Positions 29,816 through 39,147 of a DNA stretch of 64,000 bases are shown in pieces. This stretch comes from Pseudo-nitzschia pungens (lineage: Eukaryota; Bacillariophyta; Bacillariophyceae; Bacillariales; Bacillariaceae): assembly GCA_037355855.1 (NCBI GenBank), contig CM074759.1, positions 5,332,001 through 5,396,000 on the forward strand, read 5' to 3'. Positions within the stretch are counted from its first letter, which is position 1; each line of letters begins with the position of its first letter. The translations under genes were made by a program, and so were the position numbers. The notes under the pieces are model-generated. The model searched no databases. It was not told the origin of the DNA and worked only from the letters and a program-made list of their open reading frames with translations.

Positions 29816-32800
29816 TGATTGCTCCTGTTTTTGTCGTTGTTGTTGTCACTGCCGTTGTCATCTTCCTCCTACGTCACGAAAACAAAGAACTTCCGCCTGT
29901 TGAAGTCCTACCCGTAGGTATTCCTTCTTTTTCCAGTGAAAGGATGTTATTCGGACTAAAGTACAATGAGCCAAGAGCCTGCCAGAGGGGGTTCTCTTCG
30001 TTCTCGGGACGGAGTGCGATGAAGCAACTCTGCTCAAAATAAGTTGGATTGTGAATCAAAACAGCAGTGATTTGTGTTATTCCTGAGGAAAAGAAAATGA
30101 GTTGTGAAGCAAAAGAGTGATTATGGGAGGAAACACAGTGAAAATACAGTGATTTGCGAGCAAAGAGCAAAATAAAGTGATTTGCAAAACCAAAACTGGT
30201 GGGTGTGGTCGGCTTGTCGGCTCGTTTGACACCCATATTGTCATAATGACGTAAAAGATAATCTTACCAAATAATGAGCCGACACCTACAACCCTTAACC
30301 CTAATGGTGTCTGAACAACGAATTTCGACCGCGCACTTAATTTTTCGACGCAAATATTCGAGTTTGCAGCAAAAGATTTGTTTTTGGAGCCAAAAAATAG
30401 TAATTCGAGCTTAAGAAAGGCACTTTGGCTCCAAATAATAAAAGTAATGGAGCTAAAACAAAAAATAAACATCCAAAAAATAAGAGGGGGGTGGTCGAAA
30501 CGGGTCAAAATGGTCGAAAATCAGTTATTAGACAAATCCACTAGAGTAGAGGTCGGACCTTCCAGTTGGGGAAGTCCCTACGGGATGGAACGTCAATGCG
30601 GGGATCTTGGAAAGCAAGAAATGCCTTGAAGTGCTTGTGTCGTTTCTGTCGATTGCTGAAGCTCCGACTCATCGCTCGATAGATGAAGTCGTTCCCCACA
30701 AGTCTATCATTCCTTGTCGATCGCAACTTGTATTCAACGCGGGCTGTTGGAACAAGTCCATGTAACACATACAATCCAAAGTACTGCCGCAACTCCACAG
30801 TCTCAAATGGAACAAACTCAGGGTAGATCTTCTCCCCAGCAGCAGCAAGAGAGGCTTTGACGTTTGTCCAGTGCCGCATCGATTCAAAACTGAAGTGTTG
30901 CTTGTCCTTTGCATCCGAATTCAATGGAAGAAAGACGTCAGCAAACTGCCATGGTGGGGAATGAACTGATAGCTTGTATTTCTCCTTGAATGCTGGATCG
31001 CAACAGCCTTTCTCCCGTACCGACCGTGTCATGAGGGGCTTGCCGTCTGGACCCTTCCTGATTTTACCATGACGGTCCAACTCAGGCTCTGTCTTCACTC
31101 CTTTGAACTCAGGGATATCAAAGATCTCCGCATAGTTGTATTTCTTGGGGGGAGGAGCAAGTCTCGCGTCCACTTCTGGTACAGTTGGAGCTCTTGCAAT
31201 TGTAAAAGAAGGATTTGCTGGCTCCTCCACCAAGCCTTCAGGGTGGAGCTCTCGCCAGAATACAGTATCAGGGAACAATCGCATCAAGTTTCTGCTTCTT
31301 CTACTAGATGGTTCCTTCTTCTTCTTCCTTGGATGTCCACTCCTTGCTGGTCGTTTGCTAGTATCGCTCGTCGTTCTTGCTTCCTCCACTGAATTAAACC
31401 TCTGAATTTTCTGCTTGATTGCCTTCTTCAATCGGTTCACAAGATCAGTCTTCTTTCCAGATGTTGGTTGGCATCAAAGTTTCAGTTCTTCCTTGAGCCA
31501 TAGGACTGTTTGCTTTTCTAAATTGACAGGAGGAGGCTTGTCGTTTTCTTTGCTGACGGCGGCATCTTTTTCTTCCACCACAGCAGCGTCTTGCAGAGCA
31601 GCAGTTCCATCCTTCTCTTTTTCTTTGTTGTTGGCGTCCGAAGCTCCTGTTGGTGCGGAGGGTGGTATGCCACCACCACCACCAGCATGATGTTGTTCTT
31701 CACCAACATCCGGATTGTCAGCAACAGCAACGAGACCATGACGATCTGTTTTTGCTCCTTTGTCGACAAAGTTAATTTCTCCAGTTTCTTCAAACTGATC
31801 CCCCTCAGCAACAATTGCATCGAAAAAGGGGCCCTTTGCGCCATCACTATCATACCCTTGATCAAACCTCAATGAACGCTTAAAAAGATTCCCAAGGTTC
31901 CTAATCCTTGGGCTATCAACAACCTCAGTTTCTGTGGATGCTGGGGGTTCTTTTGGTGCTCCAGTGGTTGCTGGGGAGTCATGATTGGTATTTTTGGCCG
32001 TTTCGGACATGATGGTACGGCACCGAATTACAAAAACAGTTCAAATTTCACTTATTTCTGGAGCAATCGATCCGTAAATGGCTCCAATTGTAGCTCTCTA
32101 ATAGGGGAAGAGAATGATGTACTTGGATATTGAATTGGTGGACAGGAAGTACTCCATTTAAATTAATTCCCATAGTGATATCAATATTTCCGGAAATACT
32201 GCTGTAGGTGTTTTGCGCACTCTTGTTGCTGCTGCTGGAGCTCCGGTGGGTCGAATATTGACAGTAGGGACCTGGGACAAAGTGTTTCCTAGGCCAAAAT
32301 TTTATACTGAATCTAAATATGAAGTCCTTTAAGAGATTGGAGAGAATTAAGAGTTTCGTTTAGCCCCCTGAAGTTGGGTACGGAATACTGCTATAGAAGT
32401 ACAGAACGATTAAGGGATAGGTAGGAGAGCCTTAAGGGAGCTGTAATTAGCGGCTTTGGGGCTTGGGTCAGAACAATTTTGCAACGCGCAATTTTGTCCG
32501 ACGTTCCGATGTTCCAGTACTAAAAACACGTAGATTTCTACACAACTTTCCCCTTTGATATCTCCCTCACTTCTAAAGCTCCAACAACAACACCAAGCAC
32601 TACACCTGTTAACAGAGACCTCGCCTATTTGATTCTGCTCTTAGTTTGGTTGCTCCTTGCTTCCTTTGGTTGCTTTGGTTACTTGTTTCCGTGTTGATTG
32701 GTCAATCAATTCGGCAGCAACAGCAACAAGCAACAGGACACATAATTTTCTACAGCAAACCCATTACTAATTTCTACAGCTGAATTGCTTCGGTGAGTCT

Positions 32801-32889
32801 CCACGCTCGGTTTTCACTCTGTTTTCAAGCTCTCTTCAAGATCCAAACTCCAAGGTGCTTAAGTATACCATTACTTCATGCTCTACATT

Positions 32890-33430
32890 GTTTCCAGGTC
32901 TGCTTAAGGCTCCACTACCTACATATACTTCCCAGATGTACCGTATAAATGTCATCTGTTTTCAAGTCTAGTGCCCTGCTGGACCCTAAGTGTTTTCGCT
33001 TATGGTCCTACTGTTTCCTGACCCAAGCCCCAAAGCCGCTAAGTACAGTCTGCTTAAGGCTCCACCACCTACATATACCTCTCAGGTGTACAGTATAAAT
33101 GTCTTCTGTTTTCAAGTCTACTTCCCTGTTGGACCATAAGTGTTTTTGCTTATGGTCCTACTGTTTTCTGACCCCAGCCCCAAAGCCGCTAAGTACAGTT
33201 TGCTTAAGGCTCTACCACCTATATATACCTCTCAGGTGTACAGTATAAATGTCATTTGTTTTCAAGTCTACTGCCCTTCTGGACCATAATTGTATTCGCT
33301 TAAGGTCCTACTATTTCTCAACCCAAGCCCCAAAAGGCGAGAAGTATTCTTTACTTAACGCTCCACCACCTACCCATACCCCTCCAGTGCACAGTACAGC
33401 TGAGACCTGTTTTCAAGCCTACAGCCCTGA
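32890..33430. repeat. 150-bp tandem repeat in N1
   Basis: TATAAATGTC recurs at 32944, 33094 and 33244, followed by TTTTCAAGTCTA and CCATAAGTGTTTTCGCTTA. Element E carries the same repeat type in opposite orientation (for example 34000-34230). Confidence 0.85.
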
Positions 33431-33893
33431 TGGTCCATAAGTGTTATCACTTAGAGCCCTTGTTTCCAAGCTACTACGAAGTTCAAACAGGAGGACAGCA
33501 GCAGATGTCCTCAGCAGCAGCTGTTACGAATTTGGTAGTAGGCTCCACTGCCTCTAAGTGTTGCGCAGTACCCAGTACAGTACACAAGCATTACCTGGGA
33601 AATTTTGCTCGTGTTCTTTTGATGTACCTTTTGTACGCTGACCACTAGCATTACAGATATTTTGTATCTACGCAAGGGTTTTGCTTGTATCAGCTGACCA
33701 CTAGCGTTTCGGATGTACGCTTTGCACCAGCAGTGTCTGCTGTGCTCTGGACTGGTTTGTTTTTCCCTGATTGTTTCCAAGGTTCGTTTGCACAATTGTC
33801 GTTTTTACAACAAGGAGCCTAAACTCTCTTTGATTGAAGCGATGCATCGTTCTACAACTTGGGGTCCTGAGTCTTTGATTGAGGCGACGATAA

Positions 33894-33935
33894 AGTCTGG
33901 TTACAGACTGAGTAGCTTTTAACCACCTCCAGTGG
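33894..33935 (+). other. Double-hairpin 3' end structure, element N1
   Basis: AGTCTG-GTTA-CAGACT (33894-33909), 13 bases, CCACC-TCC-AGTGG (33923-33935; one pair lost). The tail follows within 20-30 bases. Confidence 0.78.
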
Positions 33936-34236
33936 ATTTTCCTACTTAAATAAGTATATTATATATATTGGGGCTTGGGTCAGAAAATAGTAGGACCATA
34001 AGCGAAAACACTTATGGTCCAACAGGGCAGTAGACTTGAAAACAGATGACAGTTGAAGTGTGCACCTGAGAGGTATATGTAGGTGGTAGAGCCTTAAGCA
34101 AACTGTACTTAGCAGCTTTGGGGCTTGGGTCAAAAAAACAGTAGGACCTTAAGCGAAAACACTTATGGTCCAGCAGGGTAGTAGACTTGAAAACAGATGA
34201 CATTTGTACTGTACATCTGAGAGGTATATGTAGGTG

Positions 34237-34425
34237 TGCCATACCCCGGGTCTACTAGTGATTAGAGTAGTAGTGATATGCAAATTGTGAGCTCTATTGG
34301 TTAGTCTATTTGCTACAGTTCTAAGAGCCTTCCGAATCAGCGATTCTGTCGACTCGCCGATTGTTTTTATCCTTATCCTTAATCCAGTCCCGAGTAGACT
34401 CGTGACTGTGTTCCGGTGCACGGCA
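34237..34425 (-). repeat. 3' LTR of gypsy 1 (189 bp)
   Basis: Starts TGCCATACCCCGG and ends GGTGCACGGCA on the plus strand; no difference from the other LTR was found by eye. Just upstream on the minus strand is a short purine run, GGAGGAG (near 34427-34434), the likely polypurine tract. Confidence 0.95.
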
Positions 34426-34449
34426 TGCTCCTCCATGGTACTGTAACAA

Positions 34450-37400
34450 TTACTTCTCTGGTTCAGGGCTATCCCTGCAATAATAGGGATGGACTCTCCT
34501 GATGTTAACCCGGTCAGTTACAAAAGGAGCAGTTTCAATAGTTACAGTTCCATTATCATGGGCCTTGAGCACCTTGTAAGGTCCTTGCCGTGGGAAGGAT
34601 AGTTTTGGGATAATGCCCTTCCTTTCCAGGGTGACATAGTCTCCTTCTTTATAGACATGGGGGATCCTTTTCTGGTTTTCCCTGATGTTGCTCTTGTGGA
34701 TGCTTTTCTGCTTCCTTGCTTGGATTGCTTCCCAATCCACTGGGAAGTTCACCGGCATGAACATGTCTCGACCAAACACCAGTTGCGCTGGGGAGTACCC
34801 CAGGGTAGTATGGATGGCGCTTCTGATAGCATATGCTGCCTTGGTGGTGAATTCTTCAAAAGGGTCCTCCTCGTGGAGGTCCCTGTTTTCCAGGTTGAAG
34901 GACAACAGACAGTCCTTTAATACCTGATGGACCCTTTCCAACACCGAGTTGGATTGTGGGTTCCAAGCTCCACTGGGCTTTCTTTTCATCCCCATGTTCT
35001 CGCAGAGCTCTTGGAACTCTGCTTTGAACTCACTCCCGCCATCAAAGCCAATTTCCTTTGGGCGCGGATACCTTGCCAGCCAGGTGCTGTCCAACAATCG
35101 TTGAGTTTCTGCTGCATTTGGGGAGTCCTTCAGGTGAGCCAGTTCAAACCATCCGGTCACTGGGTCCACCATGGTGAGGACATGGATTTGGTAGTCTTTA
35201 CCATTTTTGTTGTGGACAGTTGCAGGTCCCCAGAGGTCCACATTGACCCTCTGCCATTTGGTGACCTCAGCTGCTTTTTCCGGTAGTAGTCCATACTTTT
35301 TCCGGCCACTCTTCTTAAACATCTGACACGTGTGGCAGTGCTTGCAAAGGTCCTGGACGTCCTTCCGTAGGCCTTTCCAGGTGAAGACTGAGCGTATGCT
35401 CTGTTCCATTCTCTTTTCTCCGGGATGGACCAACATGCTGTGGTACCATTCCATAACTCTATCCTTGAGTTTATCGGGAATCAGAATCTTTCCTTCTTTA
35501 TGGATTAGGTTGTAACCTTCCACCATTTTGGTGGTCAGTCGGTTGTCTTTTTCCAGAGCACTCATGATTCCTGTGTCCTTTTGCTGGTAGAACTGAATCA
35601 TGTCCGGGGCAAGTGGGAATGCACTATTGCCCTGGAATTCTTCCGGAGCTTCTTCTCCAAGTGGGAATAGGAGTTGCCGGAGGTGCTCTTCCTCATCCGC
35701 GTAGGTGAGGGGCTTATTCGGTGGTAGCCATTCCACTGTGTCCGCTGGATCATCAGTAATATCCAGTCGGGATAGTGCATCTGCTGCATCATTGTCTTTG
35801 CCCGCAACATGCTTGGCTACTGGGTGGAACTCCTCCATAAGGAGTCTCCACCGGACCATTCTCTGCGTCGGCATCTGCTGATACAGTAGGTTTAGGTGGT
35901 CTGTGTGAATAATCACATCTTGTCCTCGTAGGATTCCTTCAAACGCTTTTAGCCCTTCTACTATGCCCAGGAGTTCTTTCTCTCCAACCGTGTAGTTGAG
36001 CTGCGCAGAGTTCAGCTTCCGGGTGTAGAAACCAAGGGGCTTGCCATCTTGGCATACAGTTGCTCCCAGTTGCCTGTCGCTGGCGTCTGAGTAGAGATGA
36101 AATGGTTTCGTAAAGTCTGGGAATGCAAGCTTTGCTTCATCTGCGAGCATCCGTTTCGCCTCCATGAAAGCTTTCTGCTCTGCTGGACCCCAGTACCAAT
36201 TCATTTTGCCCTTTTTCCCTGCTAGTTTGTTCAGAGGGGCTAGGATGTGGGAGCGGCGCTTCCACATGTCCCGGTAGAAATTTACCATTCCAAGGAACAT
36301 CTTGAGTTGCTTGGTGTTCTTGGGGGCTTCCAGGCGCTTCATCGCCTCCAGCTTCTTTGGCTGGGGCTGAATGCCCTCTGTTGTTAACAGAAATCCCAGA
36401 TATTCCACTTCTTTTTGCATGAAAAAGGATTTTCGTAGGTTGGCTCTGAAGCCAGCATCATCCAGTCTCTGGAGGACTGTATCGATTTTGTTGAGGTGAT
36501 CCTGTTCAGATTCTCCCTCCCGCTGAATGATCAGGATATCATCGATATAGACCAGGACATAGTCCAGATCCCCTAGTAGGTTCATCATGACCGATTGGAA
36601 GATATCCGGAGCACAAGCAATCCCCATTGCTAGTCTCTTGTAGGCATACTTTCCCCACGGCAGGATGGTGGAGCAGATCTTCTGGCTTTCCTTGCAGATG
36701 GGGATGGTGTAGTATCCTTGGGATAAGTCCAGCGCCGTAGCTGATTTGAACTTTTGGAGCCTTTGGATTGTTTCCCCTATTCGTGGTAGTGGGAATGGTT
36801 TTCGTTGGATGGCGGCGTTCATTTTCCGGAAGTCGGTGAGAACTCGGATATCGCCTGTTTTCTTTGGTTGACAGAACGTCGGGGACGCCCACGGTGAGTC
36901 ATCATCGTGGGGGAGTTTCTCCAGGACTCCAATATCACAGAGCCTGGTGATCTCCTTCCGGAGTGCTTGTTCAAAGGCATGGGGCACTGAATAGTACCTC
37001 TGCCTGACCGGTTTGACCCCTGGTTGGAGTTCAATGGACACCGGTTCTATATTCTTCAGTAGTCCCAGACCTCCTCCAAAGAGTGTCGGGAATTTCTTCA
37101 GTGTTTTCTTCAAGGCTTCCTTGGATTCCGCAGTAATCTCTAGTTCGTTGACCATAGCGTCTATATCGACTTTGGAGTAGTCTGCGTCCAATATTTTGGC
37201 TTGCCTTTCTTCCTCTTGTTGGAGGATTGGGCTTTGTGTGTTGGCAAAAAATACTGCCTCACATTTGTCCGGGTTCGAGAGCTCCCCCATCCCCTTCATG
37301 GGAATAGAGTCACCCTGCCATTCTATTGTTCGGGAGCTGTATTTTATGTCCAGTCCCAGTTGTGCCATTAGATCGGATCCTATAATCATGTCATAGGGTA

Positions 37401-37725
37401 CTTCCTCATGGTGATGATACTCATCCACTTGGAAGGTCCATTTGATGGTCTTAGAGTTTGAAAATTCTATCAGCCTTAGTCCCACTGAAGCCGCAGACTT
37501 GGTCCTGAACTTGCCTCCGTACGTGTTGTAGGTGACAGATCTTTGGTCTCGGTTCGTTAGTTGACTTCGGTCGACAAATTGCCTTAGTATGATGGATTTG
37601 GAGCAGCCAGAGTCTAGTAGGCCCCGGAGCATCCTCCCCCTTCCCTTGTGGTCCAATACCTCCACACAGACGTCCGCAAACCTGTTGATGATGCGGGGTC
37701 CGGTGTGGATGGTATCAGAAGCCAT
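34450..37725 (-). CDS. Gypsy 1 Pol: protease, reverse transcriptase, RNase H, integrase (1091 aa)
   Basis: Starts ATG at 37725, directly after the gag TGA and in the same frame. Aspartic protease: LLDSGCSKSI near residue 38. RT: KTGDIRVLTDFRKMNA, then VYIDDILI near 391. RNase H: LYSDASDRQLGATV near 540 and IHTDHLNLLY. Integrase: the zinc-binding region around HPGEKRMEQ and CKHCHTC, then the catalytic set VDLWGP, GFDGGSEF and NSVLERV. No chromodomain is evident at the C-terminus, which ends soon after RVHPYYC. All catalytic residues expected of the family are present. Translation needs stop readthrough or restart at the ATG after gag. Confidence 0.95.
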   Translation of the reverse strand: MASDTIHTGPRIINRFADVCVEVLDHKGRGRMLRGLLDSGCSKSIILRQFVDRSQLTNRDQRSVTYNTYGGKFRTKSAASVGLRLIEFSNSKTIKWTFQVDEYHHHEEVPYDMIIGSDLMAQLGLDIKYSSRTIEWQGDSIPMKGMGELSNPDKCEAVFFANTQSPILQQEEERQAKILDADYSKVDIDAMVNELEITAESKEALKKTLKKFPTLFGGGLGLLKNIEPVSIELQPGVKPVRQRYYSVPHAFEQALRKEITRLCDIGVLEKLPHDDDSPWASPTFCQPKKTGDIRVLTDFRKMNAAIQRKPFPLPRIGETIQRLQKFKSATALDLSQGYYTIPICKESQKICSTILPWGKYAYKRLAMGIACAPDIFQSVMMNLLGDLDYVLVYIDDILIIQREGESEQDHLNKIDTVLQRLDDAGFRANLRKSFFMQKEVEYLGFLLTTEGIQPQPKKLEAMKRLEAPKNTKQLKMFLGMVNFYRDMWKRRSHILAPLNKLAGKKGKMNWYWGPAEQKAFMEAKRMLADEAKLAFPDFTKPFHLYSDASDRQLGATVCQDGKPLGFYTRKLNSAQLNYTVGEKELLGIVEGLKAFEGILRGQDVIIHTDHLNLLYQQMPTQRMVRWRLLMEEFHPVAKHVAGKDNDAADALSRLDITDDPADTVEWLPPNKPLTYADEEEHLRQLLFPLGEEAPEEFQGNSAFPLAPDMIQFYQQKDTGIMSALEKDNRLTTKMVEGYNLIHKEGKILIPDKLKDRVMEWYHSMLVHPGEKRMEQSIRSVFTWKGLRKDVQDLCKHCHTCQMFKKSGRKKYGLLPEKAAEVTKWQRVNVDLWGPATVHNKNGKDYQIHVLTMVDPVTGWFELAHLKDSPNAAETQRLLDSTWLARYPRPKEIGFDGGSEFKAEFQELCENMGMKRKPSGAWNPQSNSVLERVHQVLKDCLLSFNLENRDLHEEDPFEEFTTKAAYAIRSAIHTTLGYSPAQLVFGRDMFMPVNFPVDWEAIQARKQKSIHKSNIRENQKRIPHVYKEGDYVTLERKGIIPKLSFPRQGPYKVLKAHDNGTVTIETAPFVTDRVNIRRVHPYYCRDSPEPEK

Positions 37726-39147
37726 TCAGTTGTGGGAACCTTTCTTTTTGAAGGTTTTCCTGTACTTTCTTCTGTACTCTTTGAGTTCCCGTTCGGAGAT
37801 GTCGATCTCGTCATCGGAGACTTCATGGTCAGCTTGGGCCGTGGCCAGTACATAAGAGTACTCGTGGTTCGATAGATTCCTTCCCCAGTGGGGTTTGGAG
37901 TGTTGCTCGTTGTCCGAGTCTTGTTCTTTTGTCACAAAGTGCTCCTTGAGCAGGTTGATGGTTTCCCGGTCGAACTTCCCCTTCTTGTGGGGACCACCGG
38001 TTAGTTTCCAGCATTTGCCGGCATGGACCTTGCCACAGGTCTTGCATAGCTGTTTGTTGCTGTTGTCCACAGGGCGCTTCTTTTTGCCAGGGGATTTCCC
38101 GTGGTGGGTTCCTCCCCCAGATGCGGCCTTGGAGGTCTTCTTGGGGCCACCGGTTTGTTTTTCGAGGTCCGCGATGCGTTTGCGGAGTTCATCCTCGTTC
38201 CGGATGGTGATTTCCAGGTTTTCGAGCTTGTCGATAGTGGTGTTAAAGGGGTGTTTGTAGACGTCCCAACTAATGTGCTCCAGTTTCTCGCGTTGGGAGT
38301 GGGTCATGTTGGCATCTAGGATTTCCTTCATGTCCTCTTCCGAGTAACTGGATGGTGCAGTGCCGTTTGCAGCGCCACTCTCCCAGAGGCAATCGGGTAG
38401 ATAGCTCTGTAGCTCGGCCATACGGTTTGCCCATGAGCGAATGCCGTGTTTCATGTCGATTTTTGTGTTCCGGATGAATCTCCGGAGCAGAATGTATGAT
38501 CTTTTGCCATTCATGTCATTGCCAAAGATTTTGAGCTTGAGGGCATGCATGCATTCCTCAATGATATCCTTTCTGTACTCCTGGGTTTGGTAGTACTGGA
38601 TGAGGGTACTTGAGACCCTTTTCTTTGGGACCGGACCGTCAAGTGCGGTTGGTTCCGGTTCTTGTTCGGACGCCGCCGTAGCAGTCGTGTTGTCCTTCTC
38701 GGTTGGGGCGTTGGCGCCCTCCACCGCCTCTGTGGATTTGTCAGCGGGGGGTTCCTTAGGAGGTTCCTTAGGTTCCCGCATGGCAATCCTCTCGAGTTTT
38801 TGTTGGATCAGTTGGTTGTTGTGTACCTTGTGTCCTGGTTCGGCATAATATGTCCGGCCCAAAACCATCTGGACAATAGAGAGTGCCTCGAGGGAGAGGA
38901 TTCTCTGTAGGACATCCAGTTTCTGGTCTCCTTGGAGTTTCTCGTTGTTGACAATTTTCTGGTCAAAGTCTCGCTTCCAGATGATGAAGAGTTCCGGTCT
39001 TTCAGTGCCGGTGAGTACCTTCAGATAGTCACTGAAGGCCACTCCCCCTTTCTCGGAGTCTATGCTCATCTTCACAGCGTTGGCGTCTTCCGGCCAGTCC
39101 TCGCGAGTGAAGGTAAAGGGTTTCTGTTTGGTTCCTTTGGACGCCAT
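37726..39147 (-). CDS. Gypsy 1 Gag (473 aa)
   Basis: Structural protein for the virus-like particle. The middle part is a helical capsid-like region (YIRHGIRSWANRM-type segment, LEHISWDVYKHPF). A predicted coiled stretch, LRKRIADLEKQTGG, precedes a basic GKSPGKKKRP segment. A single zinc knuckle then reads CKTCGKVHAGKC (C-x2-C-x3-H-x3-C), slightly shorter than the usual C-x2-C-x4-H-x4-C. The C-terminus KKKGSHN is followed by TGA and at once ATG of pol. The start ATG at 39147 lies in CGCCATGG context. Confidence 0.92.
   Translation of the reverse strand: MASKGTKQKPFTFTREDWPEDANAVKMSIDSEKGGVAFSDYLKVLTGTERPELFIIWKRDFDQKIVNNEKLQGDQKLDVLQRILSLEALSIVQMVLGRTYYAEPGHKVHNNQLIQQKLERIAMREPKEPPKEPPADKSTEAVEGANAPTEKDNTTATAASEQEPEPTALDGPVPKKRVSSTLIQYYQTQEYRKDIIEECMHALKLKIFGNDMNGKRSYILLRRFIRNTKIDMKHGIRSWANRMAELQSYLPDCLWESGAANGTAPSSYSEEDMKEILDANMTHSQREKLEHISWDVYKHPFNTTIDKLENLEITIRNEDELRKRIADLEKQTGGPKKTSKAASGGGTHHGKSPGKKKRPVDNSNKQLCKTCGKVHAGKCWKLTGGPHKKGKFDRETINLLKEHFVTKEQDSDNEQHSKPHWGRNLSNHEYSYVLATAQADHEVSDDEIDISERELKEYRRKYRKTFKKKGSHN

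Larger units (their letters stand above)
25901..30533. mobile_element. 4.6-kb insert with 16-bp terminal inverted repeats, filled with satellite arrays
   Basis: Left end GTCTAATAACTGATTT (25901-25916) and right end AAATCAGTTATTAGAC (30518-30533) are perfect inverted repeats; similarity extends imperfectly a few bases inward. It sits inside the transposase gene. The interior has five successive tandem arrays (26020-29815) and no credible gene. A perfect 16-base palindrome GGTCAAATATTTGACC lies at 25956-25971. No clear target duplication is visible; the 8 flanking bases (GTGGATTT and GTTAATTG on the minus strand) match at 5 positions. Superfamily unknown. Bases 29816-30517 hold no array and no gene I recognise. 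Confidence 0.72.
24551..32010 (-). pseudogene. piggyBac-like transposase with SAP domain, broken
   Basis: Coding parts on the minus strand are 32010-30541 and about 25916-24551. The N-terminus is low complexity. A SAP-like DNA-binding motif (VLWLKEELKL, then PTSGKKTDLVNRLKKAI) is interrupted by TGA at 31474-31476. A basic stretch (RKKKKE) and the piggyBac domain follow. Catalytic Asp candidates lie in VDEMTMRFKGV, VGMDNLYNS and GMGDVDIADQLRGVYRLD. The C-terminus carries a Cys-rich finger (CCATC, LCVECYGTFH). Further in-frame stops are TAG at 30541-30543 and TAG at 25337-25339; the frame is otherwise kept across each stop. A TIR-bounded insert of 4.6 kb separates VRPLL from the ARQIAVDEM part. 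It cannot make an active enzyme. Confidence 0.88.
24014..32419 (-). mobile_element. piggyBac-like DNA transposon (8.4 kb including a 4.6-kb insert), defective
   Basis: The two ends share the inverted 15-mer TATCCCTTAATCGTT (24014-24028, and its complement at 32405-32419). It contains TTAA, the piggyBac target. Either TTAA (24020-24023 and 32410-32413) is the target duplication or the 15-mer is the terminal repeat; the sequence does not decide. Subterminal ACTTCTATAG-type blocks occur on both sides. Element E sequence continues on both flanks. The transposase is on the minus strand and is broken. Noncoding flanks 24029-24550 and 32011-32404 contain nothing else recognisable. Confidence 0.78.
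32474..33967 (+). mobile_element. Element N1: non-autonomous LINE derivative, 1494 bp, complete
   Basis: Starts CAATTTTGCAACGCGCAA like the LINE 5' ends, and ends with the two LINE hairpins and a TATATTATATATAT tail. No ORF1 or ORF2. It is flanked by an 18-base direct repeat, TTGGGGCTTGGGTCAGAA (32456-32473 and 33968-33985), within element E. Removing N1 and one copy restores an uninterrupted E repeat unit. The target duplication and tail mark target-primed insertion by LINE machinery. Confidence 0.88.
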
